Part shown: positions 30,515 through 41,494 of the stretch, piece after piece
Position numbering within the stretch: the stretch's first letter is position 1
Layout of the letters: every line of letters begins with the position of its first letter
NCBI GenBank assembly: GCA_905182895.1
Contig: CAJJDD010000014.1
Location: 1 to 64,000, forward strand
DNA from: Flavobacteriales bacterium UBA4466
Lineage (GTDB): Bacteria > Bacteroidota > Bacteroidia > Flavobacteriales_D > Sanyastnellaceae
Direction: 5' to 3'
Length of the DNA: 64,000 nucleotides
Program-made: the position numbers and the translations under genes
The notes under the pieces: model-generated
Database searches by the model: none
Seen by the model: only the letters and a program-made list of their open reading frames with translations
Told to the model about the DNA's origin: nothing

Positions 30515-31494
30515 GCGCAGTCCAAATCAAATCCTTAAGAGGTAAAAGTCCCTGCTGAGCCACACTAGAAAAGAATAAAAGCTCTACTTCTGGCATTTGT
30601 TCTCTTATTTCTGCCATCAACTCTTCATCAATGGATAAACGACCTAGAGATAGTCACCAAGTGCTTTTTATCTAGTAAATCAGGATTATACTTTTCTAAT
30701 TCATTCACTAAAATGCGATACTCTTTTAGATGATCCTCTGAATCTGCAGGTATTAAAAAGAGTAAAACAGAATTTCTTTCTATATGTCTTAAGAACCTTA
30801 ATCCTAATCCTTTACCCTCAGAGGCTCCTTCTATTATACCCGGAATGTCCGCCATAATAAAAGATCTATTGTCTCTGTAAGGAACCACCCCTAAATTAGG
30901 AACTAGGGTAGTAAATGGATAATTGGCTATTTCTGGCTTGGCCTCTGAAACCACAGACAGAAGGGTAGATTTTCCTGCATTCGGAAAACCTACTAATCCT
31001 ACATCTGCTAATACTTTTAGCTCTATAACTCTCCAGTCTTCTTGGTGGTCTTCACCTGGCTGCGAATATCTTGGAGTTTGGTTAGTGCTCGTTTTAAAGT
31101 GGGCATTTCCTTTTCCTCCTCGGCCTCCCCGCATGAGAATAAACTCCTGACCTGGTTCAGTGATTTCTGCTATAATTTCTTCTGTTTCCGGATTTCTGAT
31201 AACGGAACCTAAAGGAACATCTATGTACATATCTTCTCCCTCAGAACCTATCATTAAATTTCCTGAGCCTGAGCCACCATGCTCTGCTTTAATATGCTTT
31301 TTAAACTTCAAATGAAGCAACGTCCAAAGCTGCTTGTCTCCCCTAACGATGACATGGCCTCCTCGACCTCCATCCCCTCCGTCTGGACCACCTTTGCTGG
31401 TAATCTTAGAACGATGTAAGTGTGTAGATCCGGGACCACCATTTCCACTTTTACAGTGAATTTTTACGTAGTCAATAAAATTGGCGTTGGCCAT
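30504..31494 (-). CDS. obgE: GTPase ObgE (frameshifted near the end)
   Basis: The conserved ribosome-associated GTPase. The Obg glycine-rich domain covers about residues 1-158 ([35 protein letters not shown]); the G domain has G1 [10 protein letters not shown]2 YPFTT and G3 [14 protein letters not shown]. The chain breaks near 30640 close to the G4 region and continues [36 protein letters not shown] to the stop at 30504. Length about 330, normal for Bacteroidota. It lies 25 bases behind hpt-adk, probably in the same operon. Confidence 0.92.
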
Positions 31495-31519
31495 TGCAAG
31501 AAAACTGGATTTGGTGTGA

Positions 31520-32665
31520 TTAAGCTATTACTTCTTCTAGGTTATGGAACAAACGTTCAGAGACGTCCTCAACGGAACCTATTCCATTGATCGATTTATG
31601 TTTCCCCTGAGTTTTATAAAACCCTGCTACTGGTGCCGTTTGAGTATTATAAACGTCTATCCTGTTCTGAATCACTGCTGGGTCTGCATCATCTGGTCTA
31701 CCGCTACCCATAGCTCTTCCTTTGAGTCTAGTTCTTAGCTCATTTTCCTCTACCTCTAACTCTAGCATGCACGAAACAGCTCCTCCTTTGGATTTCAAAA
31801 ACACATCTAAAGCTTCTGCTTGAGCACTAGTTCTGGGAAAACCATCATAAATTACTCCTCTAGCATTAGGGTATTTCTTTACCTCTGACTGCAATATTTT
31901 AATCGTAATATCATCAGGAACTAAATTTCCTTTATCCGCATAACTCTTGGCTAGCTTAGCTAATTCACTGTCTGGGTCTAATCCTCTAAAAACATCTCCT
32001 GTAGATATATGTACTAGATCATACTTATCCTTAAGAATAGCACTCTGAGTTCCTTTCCCACATCCTGGAGGTCCGAATAATACGATGTTTAACATTCCTT
32101 TCTTTTTTGAAAGCTCCAAAGGTACTGAATCTATCTTCTTATAAACCGAATTTAGATTTCTTCCGAGCCCATCTATATCGAGTCCATATCCTACAATAAA
32201 TTCTGGAGGAACTTCCATTCCCACGTAATCAGGCATTAAAGCTCCTTTATAAATTTCTGGCTTAAGAAACATGGTAGCTACTTTCACCTCTTTTGGGTTC
32301 ATAGCTAGCACATCATTAATCACATTGGCCATAGTAAGCCCCGTATCTATGATGTCTTCTACCACCACCACTACCCTATCTTTTAAGGGGTCTCTTAGAC
32401 CTATAAGCTCAGTTACTTTACCAGTAGACTCTGTTCTTTCGTATGATTTTAGTTTAACAAACTCTACCTCACAGTCCATAGTAAAATGAGAAAACAGGTC
32501 ATTTAAAAATCGGAAAGAGCCATTTAGCACACCTATAAAGAGAGGCTTTTGACCGCTTAGATCGTTTTCTATCTGCGTGGCAATGTTTTTTACAACATCC
32601 AGAATCTGTTGTTCAGGGATATACTCTTCAAATGTGAAGTTTTGGTAAGAAATCTTTTTTGCCAT
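31520..32665 (-). CDS. adk: Fused hypoxanthine phosphoribosyltransferase / adenylate kinase
   Basis: One intact 381-residue chain. Residues about 1-185 are [15 protein letters not shown], and [13 protein letters not shown], the PRPP-binding motif. Residues about 190-381 are adenylate kinase: [17 protein letters not shown] (P-loop), [26 protein letters not shown] and [14 protein letters not shown]. So purine salvage and AMP/ADP balance are on one polypeptide, a fusion known in Flavobacteriia. The lid domain is of the short type. obgE lies downstream. Confidence 0.92.
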   Translation of the reverse strand: MAKKISYQNFTFEEYIPEQQILDVVKNIATQIENDLSGQKPLFIGVLNGSFRFLNDLFSHFTMDCEVEFVKLKSYERTESTGKVTELIGLRDPLKDRVVVVVEDIIDTGLTMANVINDVLAMNPKEVKVATMFLKPEIYKGALMPDYVGMEVPPEFIVGYGLDIDGLGRNLNSVYKKIDSVPLELSKKKGMLNIVLFGPPGCGKGTQSAILKDKYDLVHISTGDVFRGLDPDSELAKLAKSYADKGNLVPDDITIKILQSEVKKYPNARGVIYDGFPRTSAQAEALDVFLKSKGGAVSCMLELEVEENELRTRLKGRAMGSGRPDDADPAVIQNRIDVYNTQTAPVAGFYKTQGKHKSINGIGSVEDVSERLFHNLEEVIA

Positions 32666-32710
32666 GCGGTAAAATTACTCACTTAAACTTCCAAATACTC
32701 CTAAAAATCC

Positions 32711-32960
32711 TCATAAATCTGAGACCGATACAGCTACATCACCATTGAAGTCTCCTAAACACCCAACCACAAGATCGCAGAGGGGTATGACCAGGAGCAA
32801 AGAACGTTAGCACTACAGATTCCGGGACAGTCCGCACAAGTCCTTCTTCCGCTCCATTCGGTAAATCCAAAACAATAAGAATCTGTCCAAAACCACGAAT
32901 TATTAAGGCACTAATGACTAGACTTATTGAAATTAATTTCTTGATGAATGTTCTAGGCAG
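32711..32960 (-). pseudogene. Decayed small secreted Cys-rich protein
   Basis: Minus-strand pieces in neighbouring frames read FIKKLISISLVISALII (signal-peptide-like), DSYCFGFTEWSGRRTCADCP, GICSANVLCSW and VGCLGDFNGDVAVSVSDL. The last resembles a dockerin-like DxNxDGxVxxxD calcium motif seen at the end of T9SS cargo. No intact start or frame links them. This is the only coding trace in the 500-base gap 32666-33166. Confidence 0.4.
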
Positions 32961-33061
32961 CGCGCTGAATTCCGTGCTTTTTAGATAAACTGTGACCCAT
33001 ACACCATTAGTTTTTTTTTAATAAAAATTAAAAAGTGTGCTATTTTGTGAAAAAGTATTCC

Positions 33062-33091
33062 TTGTTAATCTCATTACAACAAGTATTTTTG
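33062..33091 (+). promoter_or_regulatory. Bacteroidetes-type promoter for carB
   Basis: TTG at 33062-33064, a 19-base spacer, then TATTTTTG at 33084-33091. Both elements and spacing match the Bacteroidota sigma-70 consensus; the predicted start is near 33097. Confidence 0.75.
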
Positions 33092-33104
33092 CGCGGAATT
33101 TCTA

Positions 33105-33157
33105 AGTGGTTTTAACCACTGCCCACAATCTGTAATTTACAGTTTTAGTGGGCGGTT
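33105..33157 (+). promoter_or_regulatory. Structured carB leader with two competing hairpins
   Basis: Hairpin 1: AGTGGT (33105-33110), loop TTTA, ACCACT (33115-33120). Hairpin 2: GCCCAC (33121-33126) with GTGGGC (33148-33153), including an inner CTGT/ACAG stem. AACC at 33114-33117 can instead pair with GGTT at 33154-33157 to lengthen hairpin 2, which would break hairpin 1. The start codon follows 10 bases after GGTT. The pairs are seen directly; a switching role is inferred. Confidence 0.45.
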
Positions 33158-33166
33158 AAAAAAAAA

Positions 33167-35985
33167 ATGCCTAAAGACAAAAGTATCAAGTCGGTTCTCA
33201 TCATAGGAAGTGGACCTATCGTTATCGGACAAGCATGTGAATTTGACTACTCAGGCTCGCAAGCCGCCCGTTCTTTAACCGAAGAAGGCATCGAAGTTAC
33301 TCTAATCAACTCTAATCCGGCTACCATTATGACGGACCCTGTGATGGCAGATAACATTTATCTGGAGCCATTAGAAACAGAATCTATAGAGAAGATTTTA
33401 AAAAACCATAACATAGACGCTGTTCTACCTACCATGGGTGGACAAACAGCTCTAAACCTAGCTATTAAATGTGACGAAATAGGTTTATGGGAAGAGTATG
33501 GAGTAAGAATGATAGGAGTAGACATTAAAGCCATAGATGTCACAGAAAACCGGCAAGCATTTAGAGAGCTAATGGATGAAATAGGTATTCCTATGGCACC
33601 ACAAAAAACTGCTAAATCCTTTCTAGAAGGAAAAGAAGTAGCACAAGAATTTGGTTTTCCTCTATGCATTAGAGCTTCTTATACCTTAGGAGGAGCAGGT
33701 GCTTCTCTAGTACATGACCCTACTCAATTTGATAAGCTTCTAAGTCGTGGACTGCCATTTATCTCCCATTCATGAAGTAATGATAGACAAGGCGCTATTG
33801 GGATGGAAAGAATATGAGCTCGAACTTCTCAGAGACGCCAATGATAACGTTACCATTATTTGTTCCATAGAAAATTTCGATCCTATGGGAATTCATACTG
33901 GAGATTCTATTACCGTCGCTCCAGCGATGACATTAAGCGATAGTACCTATCAGAGAATGCGAAATATGGCCATCAAAATGATGCGCTCCATTGGAGATTT
34001 TGCTGGAGGATGTAACGTACAGTTCGCGGTTAGCCCTGATGAAAACGAAGATATTATAGCCATAGAAATTAATCCTAGAGTCAGTCGCTCTTCTGCTTTA
34101 GCTTCTAAAGCTACTGGATACCCTATAGCTAAGATAGCAGCCAAACTTGCAATAGGCTATCACTTAGATGAATTAAAAAATCAAATAACGAAGTCGACAA
34201 GTGCATTCTTCGAGCCTACATTAGACTATGTGATTGTAAAAATTCCAAGATGGAACTTCGATAAATTCCACGGAGCTGATAGGGAGCTAGGTCTCCAAAT
34301 GAAGTCCGTGGGAGAAGTAATGGCTATAGGAAGAAGTTTCCAAGAGGCGTTACAAAAAGCATGTCAATCTCTAGAGTTAGGTAGAAATGGATTAGGAGCT
34401 GATGGCAAGGAAATGAAAAACCAGGAGGCTATTCTTCAATCTCTTCAACACCCGAGTTGGAACAGAGTTTTCCATATCTATGATGCTATTAAACTAGGAA
34501 TTCCATTTAAGACAATTCAAGAAAAAACTAAAATTGATTTTTGGTTTTTAAAACAAATAGAAGATTTGATCCTTCTAGAAAATAAGATCGAGAAGCATAC
34601 ACTTCAGTCACTTCCAAGAGAGCTTCTTTTCGAAGCTAAACAAAAAGGATACGCAGATAGGCAGCTAGCCCACTTAATGAGGTGCTTAGAAAGCGAGGTG
34701 AATGAAAAACGCCATGAACTTGATATTAAACGAGTATATAAGCTTGTAGATACGTGTGCTGCAGAATTCGAGGCTCACACTCCTTACTACTACTCTACTT
34801 TCGAAGATGAAAATGAGAGTATCGTCTCTGACAAAAAGAAGATAATAGTTCTAGGTTCAGGACCCAATAGAATAGGTCAAGGTATAGAATTTGATTACTG
34901 TTGTGTTCACGGGGTACTAGCGGCTAAAGAGTGTGGCTATGAAACCATTATGATCAACTGCAATCCTGAGACTGTCTCAACTGATTTCGACACTTCCGAT
35001 AAATTATATTTCGAGCCTGTTTTCTGGGAGCATATTTATGACATCATCCTTCATGAAAAACCAGAAGGTGTAATCGTACAATTAGGTGGACAAACAGCAC
35101 TTAAACTTGCAGAAAAACTAGAGAGATTTGGCATTAAAGTTCTTAGGAACGTCCTTCAAGGCGCTAGACTTAGCTGAGGATAGAGGCAGGTTCTCCAACC
35201 TGCTTAAAGACAACAACATTCCTTACCCTAAATTCGGAGTAGTAGAATCTGCAGAGCAAGCAATAGAATTATCTCAAGATTTAGGCTTCCCCCTATTAGT
35301 TAGGCCTTCATACGTACTTGGTGGACAGAAAATGAAAATCGTTATAAACGAGCAGGATTTAGAAAAGCATGTCGTAGATATTCTTCAAGCATTACCAAAC
35401 AACCAAATTTTACTTGACCACTTTATAGAAGGAGCTATAGAAGCTGAAGCAGATGCTATTTGTGACGGTGAAAATGTTTACATTCTAGGAATAATGCAGC
35501 ATATAGAACCTGCAGGAATTCATTCAGGTGATAGTTACGCTCTTCTTCCTCCGTACAATCTAGGGGATTTAGTAATGGATCAAATTAAAGAATACACGAA
35601 GACAATAGCAATAAAACTAGAGACCAAAGGCCTACTAAACATCCAGTTCGCTATTAAAGATGACAAGGTATATATTATAGAAGCTAACCCGAGAGCATCT
35701 AGAACGGTTCCATTTATAGCTAAAGCCTATAGAGAGCCATATGTGAATTACGCTACTAAAATAATGTTAGGCGAGAAGAAAGTCACTGATTTTGATTTCA
35801 ATCCACACAAGGAAGGATATGCTATTAAAATCCCTGTATTCAGTTACGAAAAATTCCCTAATGTAAATAAGGAGTTAGGACCTGAAATGAAATCGACTGG
35901 GGAAGCTATTCGATTTATAAAAGACCTGAAAGATCCGTTTTTCAGGAAAATTTATTCTGAACGAAATCTTTACTTGAGTAAATAA
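33167..35985 (+). CDS. carB: Carbamoyl-phosphate synthase large subunit (frameshifted)
   Basis: Makes carbamoyl phosphate for pyrimidine and arginine synthesis from bicarbonate, ATP and glutamine-derived ammonia (with CarA, not in the window). First half: [45 protein letters not shown] and [20 protein letters not shown]. Second half: [51 protein letters not shown] and [13 protein letters not shown]. Breaks near 33750 and 35150. The chain ends after [14 protein letters not shown] at about 939 residues and lacks the C-terminal MGS domain that binds UMP and ornithine in the E. coli enzyme. A terminator follows. Confidence 0.92.
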
Positions 35986-36020
35986 CTATGGCTCTATATA
36001 GTCTTAGAAAAATTAATTTA

Positions 36021-36047
36021 AAGGCTTCAGAAATGAAGCCTTTTTTT
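36021..36047 (+). terminator. Intrinsic terminator after carB
   Basis: AAGGCTTC / GAAGCCTT with a 6-base loop and a T-run. Confidence 0.85.
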
Positions 36048-36064
36048 CCTGCGCGATTTAATAA

Positions 36065-36076
36065 GCGTTGCAACGC
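36065..36076. repeat. GCGTTGCAACGC perfect palindrome, copy 6
   Basis: Lies in non-coding DNA just past the carB terminator; shares GCGTTGCAACGCGAAAA with the copy at 51675. Confidence 0.6.
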
Positions 36077-36225
36077 GAAAAAATAAAGTATTTAAAATGG
36101 ATAGGATGCGGGATATTAATGAAGCTGGTATTAATAATTACCCGAGGGCTAAAACGCGAATGATTTTCACATGATTTATTAATTCCTGTAGTAAAGTTTC
36201 CGTTAAATATTCTTTTCTTTACGGC

Positions 36226-36522
36226 ATGAGTCAGATGTTTTATTTAGGGGAGGTTACTGGATTCTTAAAAACAGTATTAATAATACTAGTGGTTATTTAT
36301 GGGCTTCGTTTCATATCTAAATTACTAGCGCCTTGGATGATGAAAAAGGCACGGAATAAGCTACAAAATATGGCGGAAGACCAAATGCGCCAGAGAGGGT
36401 TTAATCCTCAAAATCAAAAACCTGAGGGTTCTGTTACCGTAGAAAAAACTAAAGAGACAAAATCTAAATCTAAGAATTCCTCTTCGGATGATGATTACGT
36501 GGAATTTGAAGTAATTGAATAG
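36226..36522 (+). CDS. DUF4834 family membrane protein
   Basis: 98 residues: one transmembrane helix (about 15-32, TVLIILVVIYGLRFISKLLA), a short basic amphipathic stretch, and an acidic/serine-rich tail ending DDDYVEFEVIE. The signature matches DUF4834, a Bacteroidota-specific small membrane protein of unknown role. Intact. It stands alone between carB and a convergent gene, and a hairpin at 36543-36564 follows. Confidence 0.8.
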   Translation: MSQMFYLGEVTGFLKTVLIILVVIYGLRFISKLLAPWMMKKARNKLQNMAEDQMRQRGFNPQNQKPEGSVTVEKTKETKSKSKNSSSDDDYVEFEVIE

Positions 36523-36542
36523 AATTTTCAAGGCATAAAAAA

Positions 36543-36564
36543 AGGTCGGAAACCACCCCGACCT
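36543..36564 (-). terminator. Intrinsic terminator for the DUF1853 gene
   Basis: AGGTCGG / CCGACCT with an 8-base loop; on the minus strand it is followed by a T-run. It may also act weakly on the plus-strand DUF4834 transcript. Confidence 0.7.
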
Positions 36565-36700
36565 CATATTACAAGTAATATTTATTAACCTTAACCAAAA
36601 AATCAGTCTGTTGACTTTTTTTTCGGAGCACAAAAGTAGTTGTTCTAATCATTGTTGCGCCTAAATTCTATACTATTATTTTTTCTGACCGCCTTTTCAT

Positions 36701-37616
36701 TTAGCTCTCCCGATTTGGCCATTTATTTAGAACAACCGCCACTCTCAGAGTTTCTATGAAATGTCCGTTTTCATAAGAAACTCTGGCTAACATAACTTCA
36801 ACGTTATACTCCTGAAGCCAACAACGAATTTTTGCTTGAATACCAATTTCAGAATGCAAATCTTCTATTACTGGCCGACGCATACGGGGCAAACCAATTA
36901 TGTTTAGAGAGTAATACCCAGCTATTATCCCCTTTAAAAAATTCAGAAATCTCACTCTCCTTTAAAAATAACCCCGCATTATGATTGGGGAGACTTAATT
37001 GAGGAGACTTCGCTCCTTTTATGTTTTTCCAATGATAAAAAAAGAAACCCTTCATCATTAAAAGTGAATTAGGTCTGCTTAAGCCTAACTCGTCTAATAG
37101 AGCACCCCCTTCTTCTCTATCGAAAATAGTTAACTGCTTGCGAAATTTAGTCATTTTATCCTCCAAGGTGTCTTTAGCGTTAATTCCTTTCCAATTATTC
37201 CACAAATGAGAATTATCATACCCTAGGTAATACTTAGACGCCACTTCTAAATGCCAAATTTCTCCTGAAAATATATCACGAAACACATAGTCTATTTCTC
37301 CAAGAGTTATTTTATTCCGACTTACAGGCCTGTTAGAAATGAGAACTTCATACTTACCACTATACGTTAGCCAGTACTCGACAAACCGCTCAAACCGCTT
37401 TCCGAGTAGCTGTCTTCCTTCGGAAGAAACAAATTCGGCAAGCCTGCTAGGATTCGCATCTTCAGCTTTCAAGAAAGACTCACACCTTTCTGCCTCGGTT
37501 TTAAACCATTGGTCGTCTAGTCCTATATACGCCTTTTCCTTCGGGTTAACGGACATTAGAGGCGCACTGGATATAACCCAAGCTAAATCATTTACTATTT
37601 TATGTTTAAAACCCAT
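36701..37616 (-). CDS. DUF1853 family protein, PD-(D/E)XK nuclease-like (frameshifted)
   Basis: From ATG 37616 the chain reads RFERFVEYWLTYSGKYEVLI, ITLGEIDYVFRDIFSGEIWH, LEVASKYYLGYDNSHLW and, near the C-terminus, WVLLSKHNWFAPY. After a slip near 36885 it continues IGIQAKIRCWLQEYNVEV and ends at 36701; about 304 residues. GEIDYVF...LEVASK occupies the place of the D...E-x-K nuclease core. DUF1853 is a predicted member of that nuclease superfamily; activity and target are unknown. Divergent from the small gene at 37656. Confidence 0.65.
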
Positions 37617-37635
37617 CTAGTTTAAGCGCTAAAGT

Positions 37636-37643
37636 TATCTTTG
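37636..37643 (+). promoter_or_regulatory. Candidate -7 element
   Basis: TATCTTTG matches TAnnTTTG 13 bases before ATG 37656. It would place the transcript start a few bases before the ATG and argues against the in-frame start at 37641. No clear -33. Confidence 0.4.
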
Positions 37644-37655
37644 TCTGCAAATTTA

Positions 37656-37895
37656 ATGAGAGTAATAGCAGAAATACCGCATTCACACTTTAAGATTCAG
37701 ATTTTTAGCTGGAATGGAAAATATCAGTTGAAAATCGAGATCGATCAGTATGAACAGACCTACAAGGTTTCAGAAACAAATGTGAATGGGCTGGATGACG
37801 TGAAAGCTCTAATTACAGAAGATTTTTTAAGTAAAGTAATGGGTAGAATGATTTCTATGAGAGAAGATTGGAATGAAGCCCTTAAATCAATTTAA
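37656..37895 (+). CDS. Hypothetical protein
   Basis: 79 residues, MRVIAEIPHSHFKIQIFSWN then KYQLKIEIDQYEQTYKVSE and a helical C-terminus (DVKALITEDFLSKVMGRMIS). No signal peptide. I do not recognise the family, though proteins like it seem common next to OmpH genes in Flavobacteriales (recollection). The OmpH-like gene starts 2 bases after the stop, so they are co-transcribed. Confidence 0.6.
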   Translation: MRVIAEIPHSHFKIQIFSWNGKYQLKIEIDQYEQTYKVSETNVNGLDDVKALITEDFLSKVMGRMISMREDWNEALKSI

Positions 37896-37897
37896 TC

Positions 37898-38522
37898 ATG
37901 GCCGGAAAAATTAGCTTGGCATTAAACATCCTTTTAGGAATAGCCGTTATTTATCTTTTTACCAAAATCTCTACGCCAGCAGAAATCCTTACAGAACAGG
38001 AAACAGCTAGCACAGAACTAACAGCACAAAATGAATATCCTTCTATAGCATTTGTAGACAATGATTCTCTTTCTATCAATTATAAGTTTAGAATCGATAA
38101 GTCTAAGATTTTAGAAAAAGCATCTGCAGATATAATCGCTGCTGGAAAATAAAATAGCGAAAGCCCAAGAAGATTATTACGAAATAATGAACAAGTCTCA
38201 GACTGGGGGCTTTACTTCTGACGCAGAAATAGCTGCGGCTGAGAAAAAAGTAATGAAATTACAAGAGGATGTTCCTTACCTGCAAAGCCAAATGGAAAGC
38301 CGATTAAAACGACTAACCAAGCTAGAAGGCGAGATAAATGACTCTCTTTATTCTAGATTATATAGATATATAGACTCTTATACTGCAGATAAACCCATAG
38401 ATGTTATTATGCTCTACACTAAAGGGATGACTGGCCTTTATAACAATGGTTCATTAGACGTAACTGCAGAAATAGTAACCGGGCTGAATGCAGCTTATGA
38501 ATCCGAAAAAACTGCTGAATAA
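37898..38522 (+). CDS. OmpH/Skp-like periplasmic protein (frameshifted)
   Basis: Signal/anchor segment ISLALNILLGIAVIYLFTKI, then YPSIAFVDNDSLSINYKFRI, a typical OmpH start, then after a slip near 38148 a long charged helix (EIAAAEKKVMKLQEDVPYLQ) and DVIMLYTKGMTGLYNNGSLD, ending GLNAAYESEKTAE. OmpH/Skp proteins are trimeric chaperones for outer-membrane proteins. About 207 residues bridged. The N-terminal segment may stay as a membrane anchor. Confidence 0.8.
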
Positions 38523-38526
38523 AAAT

Positions 38527-39070
38527 ATGCCAATAGCTCAAAACAAACTTCAAGAAAACATAGCCGAATACATTCTCTATGTGTGGCAAATGCAAGATCT
38601 TCTGCGCTCTGTATCTCTAGATGTAGACGTTTTGTACCAAAAACTAGGATTAACTGATGCTAATGACCCGAATAGAGAAGAACGAAACTGGTTAAAAAAT
38701 CTAGCCGAAAGAATTGAAAGTTGAAGATATTTCTAAAAAAGGAAACACCTCTGAAATAAGCACCATTTTAGCAGAACTGCATTATTTACACAATACGCTA
38801 ATTGACCTTCTAAAGGATAGTAAATATGTAGAGATATATGCTAAATCTGCGCCTCACATCAAAGGCCTAATGGCTAAATCTACAAGTAACCAAAACATCA
38901 TGGAGCATATGCTAATAGCTCTATATGGCTGGTTAATTCTGAGAATGCAGAAGAAAGATATTAGTAAAGAAACAAATGAAGCTATGGCGTCTTTTTCTAA
39001 AACTATGGCTTATGTAAGCCTAAAGTACAAGGAAATGAAAACCGGTTTAATTAACTCAAACTTGAATTAA
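38527..39070 (+). CDS. DUF4924 family protein (frameshifted)
   Basis: Pieces: MPIAQNKLQENIAEYILYVW, QMQDLLRSVSLDVDVLYQKL, then after a slip near 38715 ILAELHYLHNTLIDLLKDSK and EHMLIALYGWLILRMQKKDI, SKETNEAMASFSKTMAYVSL. The ENIAEYILYVWQ start and ALYG-L-LLRLQKKEIS segment are the signature of DUF4924, an all-helical Bacteroidota protein of unknown function. About 180 residues bridged. It directly follows the OmpH gene and is probably the last gene of that operon. Confidence 0.75.
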
Positions 39071-39188
39071 TTGTACTGTTTTATTGCCTTGTGTTCTTTT
39101 AACAACATGCTCTTAACAAAAAGTCGTCAACTTCTGTCTTAAACATTTTTTTCTACAGACCTTAACTATGCTCTAAAAACGTAGTAAA

Positions 39189-41494
39189 ATGACTGTTCCA
39201 CATCTGTCTAAAAGCACTGTATTTAACCATGTGGTTAAACCGACTCTGTATGATTTGAAGAATTCTAAACATCTTGAAGATTTTCAAAAACTCGTCAGGA
39301 ACACCCCTAACCTAATAGTTTCTAACAATATAGACAGCCAACTCAAAGAGTTGATGCAAATAAATCACCCTAAAAAAACGCTTTCAGAGCAACAAGCATT
39401 AAAATTAGCAGAGAAGCATGTAGGCCATTCTAATTTTATGACATATGGCAACTGGTTTCATTTCAACTGGTTAAATACACTTGTTCACCTCCTTCCTGAG
39501 GAAGAATTTATAAAAACTAGAACTAGTAGAAATAACTACAAAATATCTCCTGAAGAACAACATAAACTTTCCACTAAAAAAGTAGGCGTCATAGGCCTTT
39601 CGGTAGGGCAAAGTATCTCCATTACAATGGCTATGGAAAGAACTTTTGGAGAAATTAGAATCGCAGATTTCGATGAGCTTGAACTGACTAACTTAAATAG
39701 AATTAGAGCTGGAGTGCATGAGTTAGGGTTGCCTAAGGTGGCCTTAGTAGCTCGTGAAATAGCCGAAATTGACCCTTACCTTAGAGTTAAATGTTTTTGG
39801 GAAGGGATTACAGAGGATAATATTGATGACTTCCTTCTAGGCGACGGGAAATTAGATTTAGTAGCCGATGAGTGTGACACCATCCATATTAAGTTTCTCG
39901 CACGCATACATTGTAAGAACCATGAAATCCCTGTCATAATGGATACTAGTGATCGAGGAATGGTAGATATAGAAAGATTCGACTTAGAGCCTGACAGAAG
40001 CATATTTCACGGGTTAGTAAATCATCTAGATATAGAAAAATCTAAAAATCTAAAAATCTACTGAAGATAAGATGACCTATGCACTCCCTATCATAGGACT
40101 AGAAGACGCTAGCACTAGAATCAAAGCGAGTATGCTGGAAATCAATCAATCCATAACAACATGGCCGCAGTTATCAAGTGATGTAGCTCTCGGAGGCGCG
40201 ATATCTACTAATGTGATAAGAAGAATATTTCTAAATCAATTAACCGACTCGGGAAGATATTATGTAGACACAAATGCTATTATTCCCAATTCCGGTGAAC
40301 CCCATTAAAAAAGACCCAGAATCAACTAACACCGCAAAATTACAAAACTCGGCGCTGTACGAACTAGCCAAAAGTTTTACTCTAGATCCTGAAAGGGTAA
40401 CCCTAGAAAAAGAAATAGAGCACTATCTTTTAGAAAGTGCACTGCACGCGCCCAGCGGAGCAAATTGTCAACCCTGGAAATGGCTCATAAGTGAAAACGC
40501 ATATTACCTTTTCCATGACAAATACTACAGCGAGTCTTTTAATGATTTTAACGACCTAGCATCTTACCTCTCATTAGGATGTGCAGCTGAAAATTTCATT
40601 ATAGCAGCTCAAAACAAAGGGCTAGAAGTAAAAATGAGTTCGCTTCCATTCGGCACAGAACATAAGCTAAAAGCTGTTTTCCAGTTATTTAATCAGGATA
40701 CCATACCTCCTCTCATTATGCCTCATGAAAGCACACATTTAGCACCTCATATTTTCAATAGACATACAAACAGAAATAAGGGCTCACAAAGTAAAATATC
40801 AAGTCAAGACTTATTAGGCTTAGAAGAATCAATAACATCTATAGAAGGAGCTTCTCTAAGATTTGTCCATTCTAAAAAATCATTAGATGAGCTCGGTGAG
40901 TTAATAGCTATGGCTGATAAAATAAAAATGCTTCATCCACAAGCGCACGAGGAGCTCTTTAAAAATGAAATTCGGTTTACTGAGGAAGAAAACTTGAAAT
41001 ACAAGGATGGAATAGACATCGACCTAGTAGACCTTACAGAAAATGAAAAACTAGGGATAAAACTCTGTGGAGATTCTCAAGTAATGTCATTAATCAATAC
41101 CTGGAGTCTAGGAGAAGGATTAGGGAAAATGAGCAAAGACTTAATCGATTGCTCTTCTGCTATAGGATTTTTAACTATAGACTCCAATAACCCAATTGAT
41201 TTTTTCAATGGAGGTAGGGCAGTAGAAAAGGCATGGCTTAAAGCTACTGAATTAAATTTAGCATTTCAGCCAATGACTATTCTCCCTTACTATTTCACTA
41301 GACTCCTTAAAGGAAAGGGAGAAGGCTTTTCTTCAAAAGACAAGGATACTCTAACTCACATGTGGATCCGATTCAATGCTGTATTCCCTACCCCTAAAGA
41401 ATGCGGCCAGCTATTTCTGTTTAGATTATCAGAAGCTAAAACACCAACAAAACAATCACTAAGACGCCCATACAATGATATCGTCTGTACTTAA
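39189..41494 (+). CDS. Rv1355c-type protein: ThiF/E1-like domain fused to nitroreductase domain (frameshifted)
   Basis: Bridged length about 765. Residues 1-125 are a non-assigned N-terminal region. Residues about 130-290 are an E1/ThiF-like fold: KKVGVIGLSVGQSISITMAM, IADFDELELTNLNRIRAG, LVALVAREIAEIDP-like sequence and LVADECDTIHIK. The nucleotide loop is GLSVGQS instead of GxGxxG. The C-terminal half is nitroreductase-like: LLESALHAPSGANCQPWKW, YLSLGCAAENFIIAAQNKG, FNRHTNRNKGS. This architecture matches the Rv1355c (MoeY) family of Mycobacterium. Breaks near 40060 and 40300. The next gene overlaps its end by 20 bases. Catalysis (adenylation, flavin chemistry) is inferred. Confidence 0.75.
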
